The translations under genes were made by a program, and so were the position numbers. The notes under the pieces are model-generated. The model searched no databases. It was not told the DNA's origin and was given only the letters and a program-made list of their open reading frames with translations. 64,000 nucleotides of DNA from Brassica napus (Eukaryota > Streptophyta > Magnoliopsida > Brassicales > Brassicaceae), in the NCBI RefSeq assembly GCF_020379485.1, contig NC_063450.1, forward strand, positions 47,520,681 through 47,584,680. The letters run 5' to 3'. Every line of letters begins with the position of its first letter. Positions within the stretch are counted from its first letter, which is position 1. Positions 9,801-19,315 of this stretch are shown here, one piece after another.

Positions 9801-10589
9801 GGTAACTTCTAACTTGTTATATTTAATATGCAGCATATAGATGCTTGGATTAATGTGCTAAGGCAGAGGTATCAGGAGAACCCACAAGCTTTCAGGAGCG
9901 AGCGAATGTGCTTCCTGGATCACAACTTTTCCCAGTCTTGGAGAGAGCAGTATCACCTCTTCAAAACATCGGAACCTGATCACAAAGGTTTAGGAAGAGT
10001 TCTACCTGGTGGGGCGTCGTATTTTTATGACGGATCAATACCTTCATTTTGCCAATCAAACAAGAAGTGGGGGGAGGACATTGATGATATCTATGCGCCA
10101 GTGAACTTGGACGACAAGCATTGGGTTGCTATTTGGATATCGATCCCTAAGAGGCACATAGTCGTCTGGGACAGCATACCTTCATCTAGTGTACCAGACG
10201 CATGGGATGCGATAATGGAGCCTTTTCTCCAGATGGTCCCTTATCTGCTTGTTGAGTGCGCAGCCACCGACGAAATACGGGTCAAATACGGGTTGGAGCC
10301 ATACACATATGAGAGACCGCTGAAAGGTGTACCCACGGCCAACAATGGTGATTGTGGCGTGTACACTGTAAAGTACATTGAATGTCATGCTCTCGGTGTC
10401 TCCTTTGACCCTAAAGACTTTGCTAGGTGCAACGCAAAGAAAATGAGGGATAATATGGCGGTGGATATATGGAAGGAGCTTGTTGATCAGCATCTAAAAG
10501 AAATGTGGATGGTGATAGGTTCGTGGGCTTGTATGATTAGATTAGTGTTTGTATTTGAACTTGTCTTTGTATTTGAATATATAAGTTGA
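6885..10589 (+). CDS. Ulp1-like (C48) cysteine protease with DUF1985, MULE passenger gene
   Basis: Six exons join in frame: 6885-6923, 7081-7929, 8235-8954, 9166-9503, 9573-9666, 9834-10589, giving 931 aa. Start MTSTPTPSATGRL splices to TKRMDIPELPRR. Residues about 60-200 match DUF1985 (GFGWASRLVHYMLSF, LEFENLTGLNC). A Glu tract (EEEEEEEED) and a basic/coiled stretch lead into Pro/Gln repeats (QPPPQKK x5). The C-terminal 250 residues are the Ulp1 fold with His776 (DDKHWVAIWI), Asp793 (VVWDS) and Cys854 (NNGDCGVYTVKYIE). The oxyanion Gln six residues before Cys is Thr here. Canonical members cleave SUMO or ubiquitin-like tags in the nucleus; the role in the transposon is unknown. Every intron carries element-specific palindromes. 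Confidence 0.9.
6924..7080 (+). repeat. Palindrome array in intron 1 of the Ulp1-like gene
   Basis: GT-AG intron of 157 bp, most of it AAGTCGTCTGGAAAG / CTTCCAACTGGACGACTT units in alternating orientation, so the intron RNA would fold on itself. Confidence 0.8.
7930..8234 (+). repeat. Palindrome array in intron 2 of the Ulp1-like gene
   Basis: The 305-bp intron holds four near-identical units of about 61 bp built from TTATAAGTCGTCTGGAAAG, CTTCCA(T/G)CTGG and ACGACTTATTAGACGACTTA. Each unit is itself a foldback. Confidence 0.8.
8955..9165 (+). repeat. Palindrome array in intron 3 of the Ulp1-like gene
   Basis: GTTAGT donor to TTGCAG acceptor, 211 bp, with units of GTTGTCTGGACGACTAGTTGACC and its complement. 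This is a diverged version of the element motif (TTGTC in place of TCGTC in several). Confidence 0.7.
9667..9833 (+). repeat. Palindrome array in intron 5 of the Ulp1-like gene
   Basis: 167-bp intron with facing units GTCGTCCAAGTAGACTACTT / AAAGTCGTCTACTTGGACGA; the arms pair almost perfectly. Confidence 0.75.
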
Positions 10590-11069
10590 ACTTGTAAATA
10601 TATAAGTTGTAAATATATAAGTTGTCTGGAAGATTAGTGTTTGTATTTGAACTTGTAAATATATAAGTTGTCTGGAAGAAATAAGTCGTCTGGAAGGTTT
10701 TCCAACTGGACGACTTACAAATAAGTCGTCTAGAAGGTTTGGACGACTTATTATAAGTCGTCTGGAAGGTTTTCCAACTGGACGACTTACAAATAAGTCG
10801 TCTAGAAGGTTTGGACGACTTGAAGGGATAGTAGAAGGTAGTCTAAAAATAAAATACACTTGAAGGGATAGTAGAAGGTCGTCTAAAAATAAAATACACT
10901 GGACGACTTAGTAGAAGGTCGTCTAAAAATAAAATACACTGGACGACTTAGTAGAAGGTCGTCTAAAAATAAAATACACTGGACGACTTAGTAGAAGGTC
11001 GTCTAAAAATAAAATACACTGGACGACTAAAAATTTAGTCGTCTGGACGGGTAATCAAGACGGGACGAC
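10590..11069. repeat. Spacer between convergent MULE genes, with a 40-bp tandem repeat
   Basis: The first half has GTTTGTATTTGAACTTGTAA repeats and facing AAGTCGTCTGGAAGG words. From about 10821 to 11025 a 40-bp unit (GTAGAAGGTCGTCTAAAAAT, AAAATACACT, GGACGACTTA) is repeated five times, with landmark starts at 10831, 10871, 10911, 10951 and 10991. Both genes would terminate here, so their transcripts may overlap in antisense. Confidence 0.8.
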
Positions 11070-13424
11070 TTAAAAATTTTGTGTACATTGTGGTTTCGTA
11101 TGGCCAGTTTCCTTGCAGTTTGAGCATCTCCGTGCCCTGTGTTTCTTCCTGGGTTTGTGTCCTCTCATCCTAGATAGCTCCAACCAAGATTGCCATCTTG
11201 ATTTCTTCGGTCTCCCCCGACCACGCTTTAGTTCTGGAGGAAAGCATTCTCGTTCCTCAATATGTTGTGACACGATAGGATATATATTCTCTGAGTATCC
11301 TGCATACAGATAATTCTTTGAGTACAGTGGACATACAAGTGTGGAGATATGCAAACCAGCATGTATTCCAGCAGCTATAGCATGAGAGCAAGGTATTTTC
11401 TCCACTCCATAGACACCACAATCACACTTTGCATGTTCCAAATCAACCACACAGTCCATTTTGCCACCTTTGACAAAGAAATGCCATCCATCAATTGGTT
11501 CGACCGTCATCGTACCCGCTATCTCTTCTCGAACAGCAAGCAAGTATTCAACACCCCCGCTATGTTCAGTTGTGAGACTCAAAGCATCTTGTCTCCTTTT
11601 CCAATACCATTTTCCTAACTTCTGCCTTATGAACTCCAGCAGGAACGTAATCGGAAATCCTCTTGCTCGCTTCAGTGCGGAATTAATAGATTCAGCAATG
11701 TTGCTTGTTTTTATGTTGAACCTGTTCCCCTTACAATAAACCCTTGACCATAGCCTGACGTCGGCTTTCTCCAAATACGTTGCAAGTTCCGGGTTTGCAC
11801 TCCGTATCTCAGCCATGTACCGGTCAAAATCGTAAACCGTGTGAGCATAAGCAGCCCCTTTCACCAAGTACATGAGATGTTTCCCTTTAAACTTTTTGAC
11901 AATGTTATCTTGAAGGTGATAATAACATATTCCTCGGGTTGCCCAAGGAAACACCTTATCACACGCACTTTTAATGGCCTTGTGCCGGTCGGAGACTATC
12001 ACCAGAGGCTTGTCATGAGATATACAACTAGCCAATTTTGTGAAAAACCATTCCCAAGAAGGTATATCTTCCTCATCCACGATCCCAAAAGCCAATGGGA
12101 ATATCTGAAAATTGCCATCTTGTGCGGCTGCAACTAACATAGTTCCTCCATACTTTCCACTTAGGTGAGTTCCATCCACCACAATGACCCTTCTCTGATA
12201 CTTAAAACCTTTGATAGAAGCTCCAAAAGAGAGAAATAGATACTTAAATCTTTTCATAGAATCAAGTTCTATCGCCGTGATAGAATCAGGATTTGCAATG
12301 GAGATTTGCTCGAGATATGATGCCAGACGCGAATACCCTTCTTCTGCTGATCCTCTCACCAATCTTTGTGCATATAACAGTGCTCTGTATGAAGTGGTGT
12401 AATCAAGCGCCATGCCAAACATGTTCCTCATTGCATCAGTGATATGCTGCGGAGTTATCCCATCAATGATTCCAACACGATCAATGAAAAGACTACCTAC
12501 ATACTTCGGAGTACAGTGTCTCCGCTGAGCGATTCGGTCTCCCGCTGAGCATAAATGTTTTTCCACATACTTTGTTACCCAAAACGTGTTTGTCCCATGT
12601 TTGACACTCGCTCTGACCTTCCATCCACAATAGCTAACCGGACATGTTGCCACAACGAGAGTTTTCGTTGATTTGTATAATTTGAAAGAAAACTTACCCC
12701 TCACTGCTGCCAACCGCAGCTCTGAAAGCAGAGCACCCTTGCTAACAAAACTCTGGTTGACATAGATACTGGTACCATTCGATTTTCCTCCTTCAATAGC
12801 ATTTGTCTTAGCATATGTCTTTTGGATTTCTTCAAAACAAATATTATCATCATCTTCCTCGTCCTCATCTGGAACCTTTCCATAAAGACTGTAATCCCCA
12901 CCATTCTGATCCGTTTCACCAACAATAGAATTATCAGCATCCTCCTCCCCATTTTCCTCCTCCCCATCTTCTTCCCATTCACCAGCTTCATCATTATCAC
13001 CAACATCTTCTTCCCATTCACCAGCTTCATCATTATCACCAACATCTTTTTCCCATTCACCAGCTTCATCAATATCCCTTTTCTCTGAAACCGTTTCGAC
13101 CTTGCTGCGGCTTGATACACAAAGACATACTCTATGGGTTTTGAGTATCTCCAGCAAGTTTCGAACTTGTCTATCACTTGTAACATGAATGGGAAGACTG
13201 CCTGGAGCCATCATCATTTCTGCTGGTAATGAGTAGCTAATCTCCACACTCACTGTTCTCATGTCCAGGTTATAATCTTCTTGAGCCATTGCAACAAGTT
13301 CAGCATGTGTTGAATCTTCATTCAATAAAAACAATCTTCCTCCTTTGAGATCATCAACCACAAAATCCCAACGGAAATCTCTCAACAACCATTCTCCATA
13401 CACTGCATGTAACTGAAAAATCAT
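11070..13424 (-). CDS. mudrA-type Mutator transposase, intact, 784 aa
   Basis: Uninterrupted frame from ATG 13424; a CAG stands directly before the ATG, so the start is probably the first base of exon 2. Order: N-terminal PB1/MuDR-like region (1-100); acidic segment with three DEAGEWE(E/K)DVGDN repeats (about 119-165); MuDR/WRKY-GCM1-type zinc DNA-binding domain (about 196-320, CPVSYCGWKVRA, KHLC); MULE DDE domain with Asp417 (VVDGTHLSG), Asp479 (IVSDRH) and Glu578 (SNIAESIN); SWIM finger CDCGVYGVEKIPCSH (about 667-681); basic GRGRPKK; and a C-terminal CCHC knuckle (CSNCKETGHTKPQC). All catalytic and metal-binding residues are present, so it looks functional. It faces the Ulp1-like gene. Confidence 0.95.
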   Translation of the reverse strand: MIFQLHAVYGEWLLRDFRWDFVVDDLKGGRLFLLNEDSTHAELVAMAQEDYNLDMRTVSVEISYSLPAEMMMAPGSLPIHVTSDRQVRNLLEILKTHRVCLCVSSRSKVETVSEKRDIDEAGEWEKDVGDNDEAGEWEEDVGDNDEAGEWEEDGEEENGEEDADNSIVGETDQNGGDYSLYGKVPDEDEEDDDNICFEEIQKTYAKTNAIEGGKSNGTSIYVNQSFVSKGALLSELRLAAVRGKFSFKLYKSTKTLVVATCPVSYCGWKVRASVKHGTNTFWVTKYVEKHLCSAGDRIAQRRHCTPKYVGSLFIDRVGIIDGITPQHITDAMRNMFGMALDYTTSYRALLYAQRLVRGSAEEGYSRLASYLEQISIANPDSITAIELDSMKRFKYLFLSFGASIKGFKYQRRVIVVDGTHLSGKYGGTMLVAAAQDGNFQIFPLAFGIVDEEDIPSWEWFFTKLASCISHDKPLVIVSDRHKAIKSACDKVFPWATRGICYYHLQDNIVKKFKGKHLMYLVKGAAYAHTVYDFDRYMAEIRSANPELATYLEKADVRLWSRVYCKGNRFNIKTSNIAESINSALKRARGFPITFLLEFIRQKLGKWYWKRRQDALSLTTEHSGGVEYLLAVREEIAGTMTVEPIDGWHFFVKGGKMDCVVDLEHAKCDCGVYGVEKIPCSHAIAAGIHAGLHISTLVCPLYSKNYLYAGYSENIYPIVSQHIEERECFPPELKRGRGRPKKSRWQSWLELSRMRGHKPRKKHRARRCSNCKETGHTKPQCTQNF

Positions 13425-14362
13425 CTGCAAATTTCAAAATAAAACACATTAGTAAACATAGAGAAAAGGGAAATGAAGAAGTTCAATAAACATTGCCGCA
13501 GACGACTTAGCATTAAGTCGTCCCGAAGACTTAAAGGTAAGTCGTCTAAAGAGGTCACTTTTGCAATTGAAAAAGTCGTCTAAAGTCGTCAAGCTTTGTT
13601 TGTTAAAAAAAAAACTTCAGACGACTTATATATAAGTCGTCTACGAGAAACGGGCTAGTTTTGCATTTGACCGAATCGTGTCAGATCTTTGACTATTTCT
13701 GGACGACTTATAATTCAGTCGTCTCTGGGAAAGTTAAAATTTCAATATTTTATGAAAACTTGACGACTTACACGTAAGTCGTCCTAGGTTAGTTTTGTAA
13801 TTGAAAAATAAAACTTGAAATTTAACTTTCTCCAGACGACTTAGATGAAAGTCGTCCAGCTAAACGACTTAATTTAAGGTCGTCCGGGATAAGCAAGGTT
13901 TGACCAGAAAATTGGGAAAAATTCTGGACGACTTTGCTTTCCCCGGACGACTTTAAATTAAGTCTTCTGGAGGGACGACTTTATATTAAGTCGTCTGGTT
14001 AAAGTTAAATTATGAAGTTTTATTTTTCAATTACAAAACTAACCTAGGACGACTTACACGTAAGTCGTCAAGTTTTCATAAAATATTGAAATTTTAACTT
14101 CCCCAGAGACGACTGAATTATAAGTCGTCCAGAAATAGTCAAAGATCTGACACGATTCGGTCAAATGCAAAACTAGCCCGTTTCTCGTAGACGACGTATA
14201 TATAAGTCGTCTGAAGTGTTTTTTTTTAACAAACAAAGCTGGACGACTTAATTTAAGTCGTCCGTTTGACCAGAAGACTCATCAGTAAGTCTTCTACATA
14301 CAGATGACTTACTAGTAAGTCTTCTACGCGAACAGATCTTGAAAAAAAATTCAAATTCGTAC
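13425..14362 (-). other. Predicted 5' intron of the transposase gene
   Basis: Minus strand: donor AAG|GTACG at 14363/14362, acceptor TTTGCAG directly before the ATG at 13424. The 938 bp between contain the large foldback. The upstream exon (about 14363-14560) is non-coding and ends the transcribed region near the element's right terminus. The splice sites are inferred from sequence only. Confidence 0.5.
13591..14240. repeat. Long near-perfect inverted repeat (hairpin), arms about 320 bp
   Basis: The left arm starts AGCTTTGTTTGTTAAAAA and the right arm ends with its complement at 14240. Pairing runs inward through TATATAAGTCGTCTACGAGA / the complement at 14170-14210, CTAGTTTTGCATTTGACCGA, GTCAAAGATCTGACACG, TTACACGTAAGTCGTCCTAG, and TTTTGTAATTGAAAAATAAA, then more loosely to a loop near 13912-13921. 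A transcript from either strand would form a long dsRNA stem. Small GACGACTTA...TAAGTCGTC palindromes within each arm would form side stems. Confidence 0.9.
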
Positions 14363-14856
14363 CTTAAACTAGGTGAGATGACTTCGTTTGCACACAGGGT
14401 CTTCTCCAACCACCCAGAACCTCAAACGAAAGCAACCGTAAGTCAAAACGAAAGAAATATGGCTCTGCAACCATAGCCCATATTTTGAATCAAAAGCTTG
14501 AGTTTTTTGGATGAATATAGAGAGAAAGTGAAAGAAATGTTGTTTTTAGTTCATAACAATTGAAACAGAGAGAGTGTAAAGAGATTTACGTGCATTAAAG
14601 GGCATTAAAAGCTCCAAACAGTTCGTACAAGGTTGTTGCCACTATTCATTGCAGTGGCAGTATTGTAAATACTTGAAGAAGATGAGGTTGAGACAGTAAA
14701 GAAGCCATTTTCGAAAAAAAAAAAAAAAAAATGTTAATGGCATTTTCGTAGATAAAGTGCAGGTGTGGGGTTAAAATCTCAAAAAAAAAAGGAGTCAAAA
14801 GAAAAGGTTAGTTTTCTGTTTGACTCCAAGTTTTGAGTCACTTTTGCAAAAAGCCC
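14363..14856 (-). promoter_or_regulatory. Transposase leader/promoter region and MULE right terminus
   Basis: This holds the inferred untranslated first exon of mudrA, an A-tract (14711-14731) and the right terminal inverted repeat ending at 14856 (read inward on the minus strand: GGGCTTTTTGCAAAAGTGAC). No clear TATA box was identified. Confidence 0.4.
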
Positions 14857-14865
14857 TACTAATAT
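14857..14865 (+). repeat. Right 9-bp target site duplication of the MULE
   Basis: TACTAATAT, identical to 5644-5652. Confidence 0.9.
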
Positions 14866-16308
14866 ATAATAAAGATATATATCAATTGTTTATATGTCTA
14901 GTTTTAGGGTTTTACCAATATTTTCACATCATAACACTGTAAAGATATGTTTGATATTTGTTTATCATAATAATATAGCTAATATAGTTAACAAACCTTA
15001 AAAGTAAAAAATATATAATGTAAAATTAATAGTGTAATATAATAATTTAACAAAAATATGAAAAGTCTCAAATAAAATAGATGAAATTTTGTCTTCAGAT
15101 ACCAATTACGATATTTCTTGTTTATTTCATATGTAAACCATGATTTATTAGTCGTGTTAATTATAGTAACTACATATAATACATAAATTATAACATTTAT
15201 ATACTAGTTATACTAGTTATTCAATTTTTTTAACATGTTTAGTTGTAAGAGTTATACTGGTTGTATCCAGTCGAATGCGAATGAAATAACGAAAATTGTG
15301 TGGCTGTGTGTTGATCACGTGGTTGAGATAAGGAAATAGAATGAGAGTGAAGGAGAGATGAGTGAAATCGATGGCCAAAATTAAAACATGATGAAAAGAT
15401 CCGACGCCTCATGATTAAGTTTCATTAATGACAATCTTGTAATATTTCATCTATTCTTTCCTCTCATGATCCAATGGCTCTCATTAAAACAGAAATGATT
15501 TGATCAAAGGGTTCATATTGACCCATCATTAATGGCAAAAACGTCATTTACACATACTTGATCCACATAGAATAATTTTGGTGGTGAGAGATTATTTTTT
15601 GGCCATTTGGTCCATATGAGATTTTTGTCCATCGTTTCTTTCTCTCTTCTTCTCCAAACGATGTTTAATTTTCCTCTTGCAGGGTTAGTCAAGATACGAC
15701 GTCGGTTTCTTTAAAAGACGGTTTATTTATTAATACTCTTAACAGGCCTTTTAATTTTGACATTGGGTTTTGACTTGTGAGGCCCATTTTCCCAAAACTG
15801 ATTATTGTTGTGGTGTCTACGGTAAAGAGATTCATCCGTGACGTTATTGGAGATATGATCATCATGTTTCATTCCACTGGCGAGAAACTTGCAGAGATAT
15901 TTGCCAAGACAATGAGAGTTAAAAAGAGTTTCGTTCATTTCAAAACAAGTTAGGAATCAAATTTTAGGAGGTATTGGAAAAAACGTACGTGCAAGTAATG
16001 TTCTTATACGTATATTTTGGGTCAGTTTATCTTAATCCTATGGACCTGGTTTAAGGTTAGAATGTCTTATACGAATACATATAGGACTTTTGTATCTATA
16101 TAATCAATAATAGAGAAAACCATCTACAACTTCTTTTCTTTGACAAAAGAAATTAACACTACAATGAAGACTAAAACACTACAATATTGTAATGATATCG
16201 TTTGATGTTTATTTGATTAATCATAACAGTTTGGCCATCAAGTGTGACCCAAGGAGTTTTTCTTACCTTTTGGCTTTTTGTAGATTTTGATCCACGTTTA
16301 ATAATATA
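14866..16308. other. AT-rich intergenic DNA, no confident gene
   Basis: Continues the pre-insertion DNA seen left of the MULE, with further AGTTATACT / GGTTGTATCC words near 15200-15270. A 71-codon minus-strand frame (15723-15938) has mixed composition but no recognisable domain or splice context. Nothing else is supportable. Confidence 0.4.
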
Positions 16309-17292
16309 CTAGATCTTGGTGCGGGTTATCTATATAAAATATTTTAGATTATGCAATAAAATATATCAATAAATTAATATAATTTGGGGTTATATATTAT
16401 CTAATTTTATAATAATATTTGTGTGGCATATAATATTACTACTATAAATTTTATATTCTTGTAACAAAATTTATTTTTGAGATATTATTATGTAATAATA
16501 CTGATTTACATAAATTGTGTTTTATTTCTAAATTTGAAATATATGTGAAAATTAAATTAAGTTGAACCTACATAATAGAGAATTTGGTATATAATAATTA
16601 ATTAAATTAATTAAGTATAGTTGTTTAAATAATAAACCGAATTGGTTTTTAATTCACGGAAATACACAAACGTTAATAACAGTAGACTAAAGTTTTATAT
16701 ATACGATATGAATAAAGATCGAATGTTTCATCTGTGAAGGAAAATGTTAATTAATTGTATTACTTGGTAAAATCATTTAAATGTATGACTTCTAAGTGAT
16801 CTAATTTTTTTTTAAAAAAATCACATATGAATTAACTCATAATTTATGTGCTAAATAGATAGGATATGTTTATTTTTACATTAGAAATACAAATGAATAT
16901 TTCTTTTTAAAAACATCTTTTAAAATATTTCTTAAATTTAATTTGTAATAAATTCAATTTGAAATTATTAGTATCATTAAAATATTATTAAAAGTATTTT
17001 TATAATTATTATTTTTTGTTTACAATCAAAACTAAACTAAAATTAAGTTTCTAATTATACTTTGTGATAATTTAATTTTTAAATAACCAATTTCGAAAAT
17101 ATATTTTAAAAAGATTCTAAAAGATATTTGAAAGATTTTGTTAGACATTTCTTTAAAATATTTATTAGTATTTCAAATAAAAATAAAGATATTATAATTA
17201 AGTTATATAAAATTTAATAAATTTTCTCGGGATGGTCCAAATAAAAAAATCACACATGAAAGAAGTCATGACTTCTATTTTAATAGTATAGA
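16309..17292 (-). mobile_element. Non-autonomous Helitron-like element A
   Basis: On the minus strand the segment starts TCTATACTATTAAAATAGAA (17292) and ends CTAG (16312-16309) followed by T, with a GC word (AACCCGCACCAAGAT) shortly before the end. This is the TC...CTRR|T structure of Helitrons. The hairpin is weak and the interior AT-rich, without genes. The upstream flanking base is G rather than the usual A because another Helitron end abuts it. Confidence 0.5.
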
Positions 17293-18078
17293 CTAGATCT
17301 CAACCAGCGCAATCGCGCGGGTTTTTTTTATTTATTTTTTTATAAATATTTTGTTTTCAATTCTAAATTGGTATATATTATAATATATGTGTCTATCAAT
17401 TTTTAAAATATAATAAGTTTACGGTATATTTTTTCATTGAATAGATTGTTTTAAAATTTTACATGTATTAGTATCTTCTTCTGTATATATATTTTTGGAT
17501 TATTATTTCATTATTAAAATCATAACTATATATATAAAAATTAGTAAGATATTGTTTTATTGTCATATTCAAAGATATTGTAACATTTTACAAAGTTAGA
17601 AAGTTTTTAAAAAATTAAACTTTTCGCTTCATAGATTTATATTATCGAGTAAATAATTAAACATTTAATTTTTGTTTAATTTTTAAAATAAGCTATATAG
17701 TTTAAAATTTGTTTTCATTGGTTTAAGGTAGTAATGATTAATCATTGTTAGATAATATGATTTTTTGTTATTTAAAAAAAAATCTTTATAGCTTTAAAAG
17801 TTAACATGGATAAATATTTAAATATTTAATATATAGAGGTAAAGTATTACAACACTAAATTTTATCTATTTAATTTATGCTATCTATAGATCCAGTGGAT
17901 CATATATTCTTTAAATCCAATTATTGATAGTCCAATAAAAATTTCTGGTAGGCCCAAAATTTAAATGATAAGATTAGATATTAAATGTAACATGAATTTC
18001 TAAGAATAAGTCCATTAGATCCATTTTTTAAAAAATTACACATGAATTAAGGTTGTGACTTATGTTTTAATATATAAA
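17293..18078 (-). mobile_element. Non-autonomous Helitron-like element B, abutting A
   Basis: Minus-strand 3' end: the hairpin CCCGCGCGATTGCGCTGG, then GAGATCTAG (CTAG at 17296-17293) followed by T. The 5' side is probably near 18078, where TATTAAAACATAAGTCACAA resembles the start of element A, but a clean TC start is not seen. No coding content. Confidence 0.45.
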
Positions 18079-19260
18079 TTTATTTACTGGAATTCGGTTA
18101 ATTCATTTTAAAGTATGTTTTATAATACACCAACGGATTCTAAATCAAACTACTATGTGTTTGAATGCATATATATATATAGGCAAATGAAAAAAATTGT
18201 TTTTGTCTACTTTTTTTTTTTGCTCCATACAAATGAAAAACTTCTTAATTAGTGAGAAATTTCTTAAACTACTTTAAGTTGATTACCAATTTTCAAAAAT
18301 ACCTATCAAAAATATATAATATATGAGTTTACGGTTTATTGATTATTGTTTAGGGTTTAGTATTTAGGGGTATAATTGAATTTTTAAACTTGTATCAATA
18401 TTTTAGAAATTGTTATTAACATTTATAAATGATTTTCGAAAGTTAAAAAAAAATTATCATGAATTTAAAAAAAGATTAAAAAATTATCTTGTAAAAGTAA
18501 ATTTAAAAAATGATATTAAAATATTAAAATTATGGTGAAATAGAAATTTTCTGTTAATTAATTAATTGAAATTGTGTTTCTCGGTCAAACGAAAAATATA
18601 AAAACGGAAAATATTAGATTTCATAATGTTTGCAGTCGAATGAATTCTCTGACTTCCTAGTTGACGGTGACGTATAACTGAGTGAATCTGATTCTATTCC
18701 ATATAACTGTCAGGTTTTTAAAAAAATTGTGTATCACTAGTAGTAACTATAATAAATAGATAACTAACTTGAATAGAATATAATTCTTGATAGAAGAAGT
18801 ACTATGGAATATATCATTCATATTATAAGTATATAAGTCATAAAGTTATTCTTCACAGCAGTTCGATAGATTATATACCCTTTAATTTGCTTAAATTTAT
18901 ATGTTATTCTTCATGATTTTGTAAGAAATAAATAAGATGATTTGATTCACGAAAAAAATATAATTGCATGGCTTGTTTTATGCCGTTAAACAAAGAATCT
19001 CGAATGTTATACATATCTTTTTCAATAGTTTATATAAATATATGTATTTGATAATGTGTTAATCAAGAATATATATATTCCGTAGTTTGGGACTAATGAA
19101 TTTAATTTGTTTTAATTGTCAACCACTTAATAGAGTATAATCTCATAACTTCTCACCGCATTTGGAATATTTTATTATCTTGTTCTCCAAAATTATATCT
19201 TCGCTAAGTTATATAATAAGCATTAATCTTCTATAAACAGGAAAGACAGAAGAGCTTAAA
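18079..19260. other. AT-rich intergenic DNA
   Basis: I see no gene, RNA gene or clear element here. A TATA-like stretch (TTATATAATAAG, about 19210) precedes the small candidate exon at 19261. Confidence 0.4.
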
Positions 19261-19315
19261 ATGTACTCTCTTGACGGATACGGTCATGCAGCCAGGAAGG
19301 ACCACCAAGAGCAAG
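19261..19315 (+). pseudogene. Possible orphan first exon
   Basis: ATG at 19261 begins MYSLDGYGHAARKDHQEQ, ends at a GT (GCAAG|GTATGA) and is followed by no recognisable second exon. GC content and codon make-up differ from the surroundings. It may be the 5' exon of a lost gene; unidentified. Confidence 0.25.

Larger units (their letters stand above)
5653..14856. mobile_element. Complete Mutator-like element (KAONASHI-type) carrying Ulp1 and mudrA genes
   Basis: The element is 9,204 bp long and flanked by a perfect 9-bp duplication (TACTAATAT). The ends are imperfect inverted repeats: both read GGG, then a TTGC word, then GTGACTCAAAACTTGGAGT at about 20 bases in. It carries two convergent genes, an Ulp1-like protease (plus) and a mudrA-type transposase (minus), both with open frames. 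MULEs bearing Ulp1-like genes are known in crucifers as KAONASHI elements; assignment to that family is from the gene pair, not from a search. All non-coding segments contain GACGACTTA/TAAGTCGTC palindromes. The perfect TSD and intact genes suggest a recent insertion. Confidence 0.93.

Noticed and set aside
13500..14270. CRISPR-like array of short palindromic repeats
   Set aside because: Plant nuclear DNA; repeats are irregularly spaced and form one large foldback inside a MULE, with no cas genes.
15723..15938. 71-codon minus-strand frame
   Set aside because: Protein-like composition but no domain, no start context and no neighbours; left uncalled.
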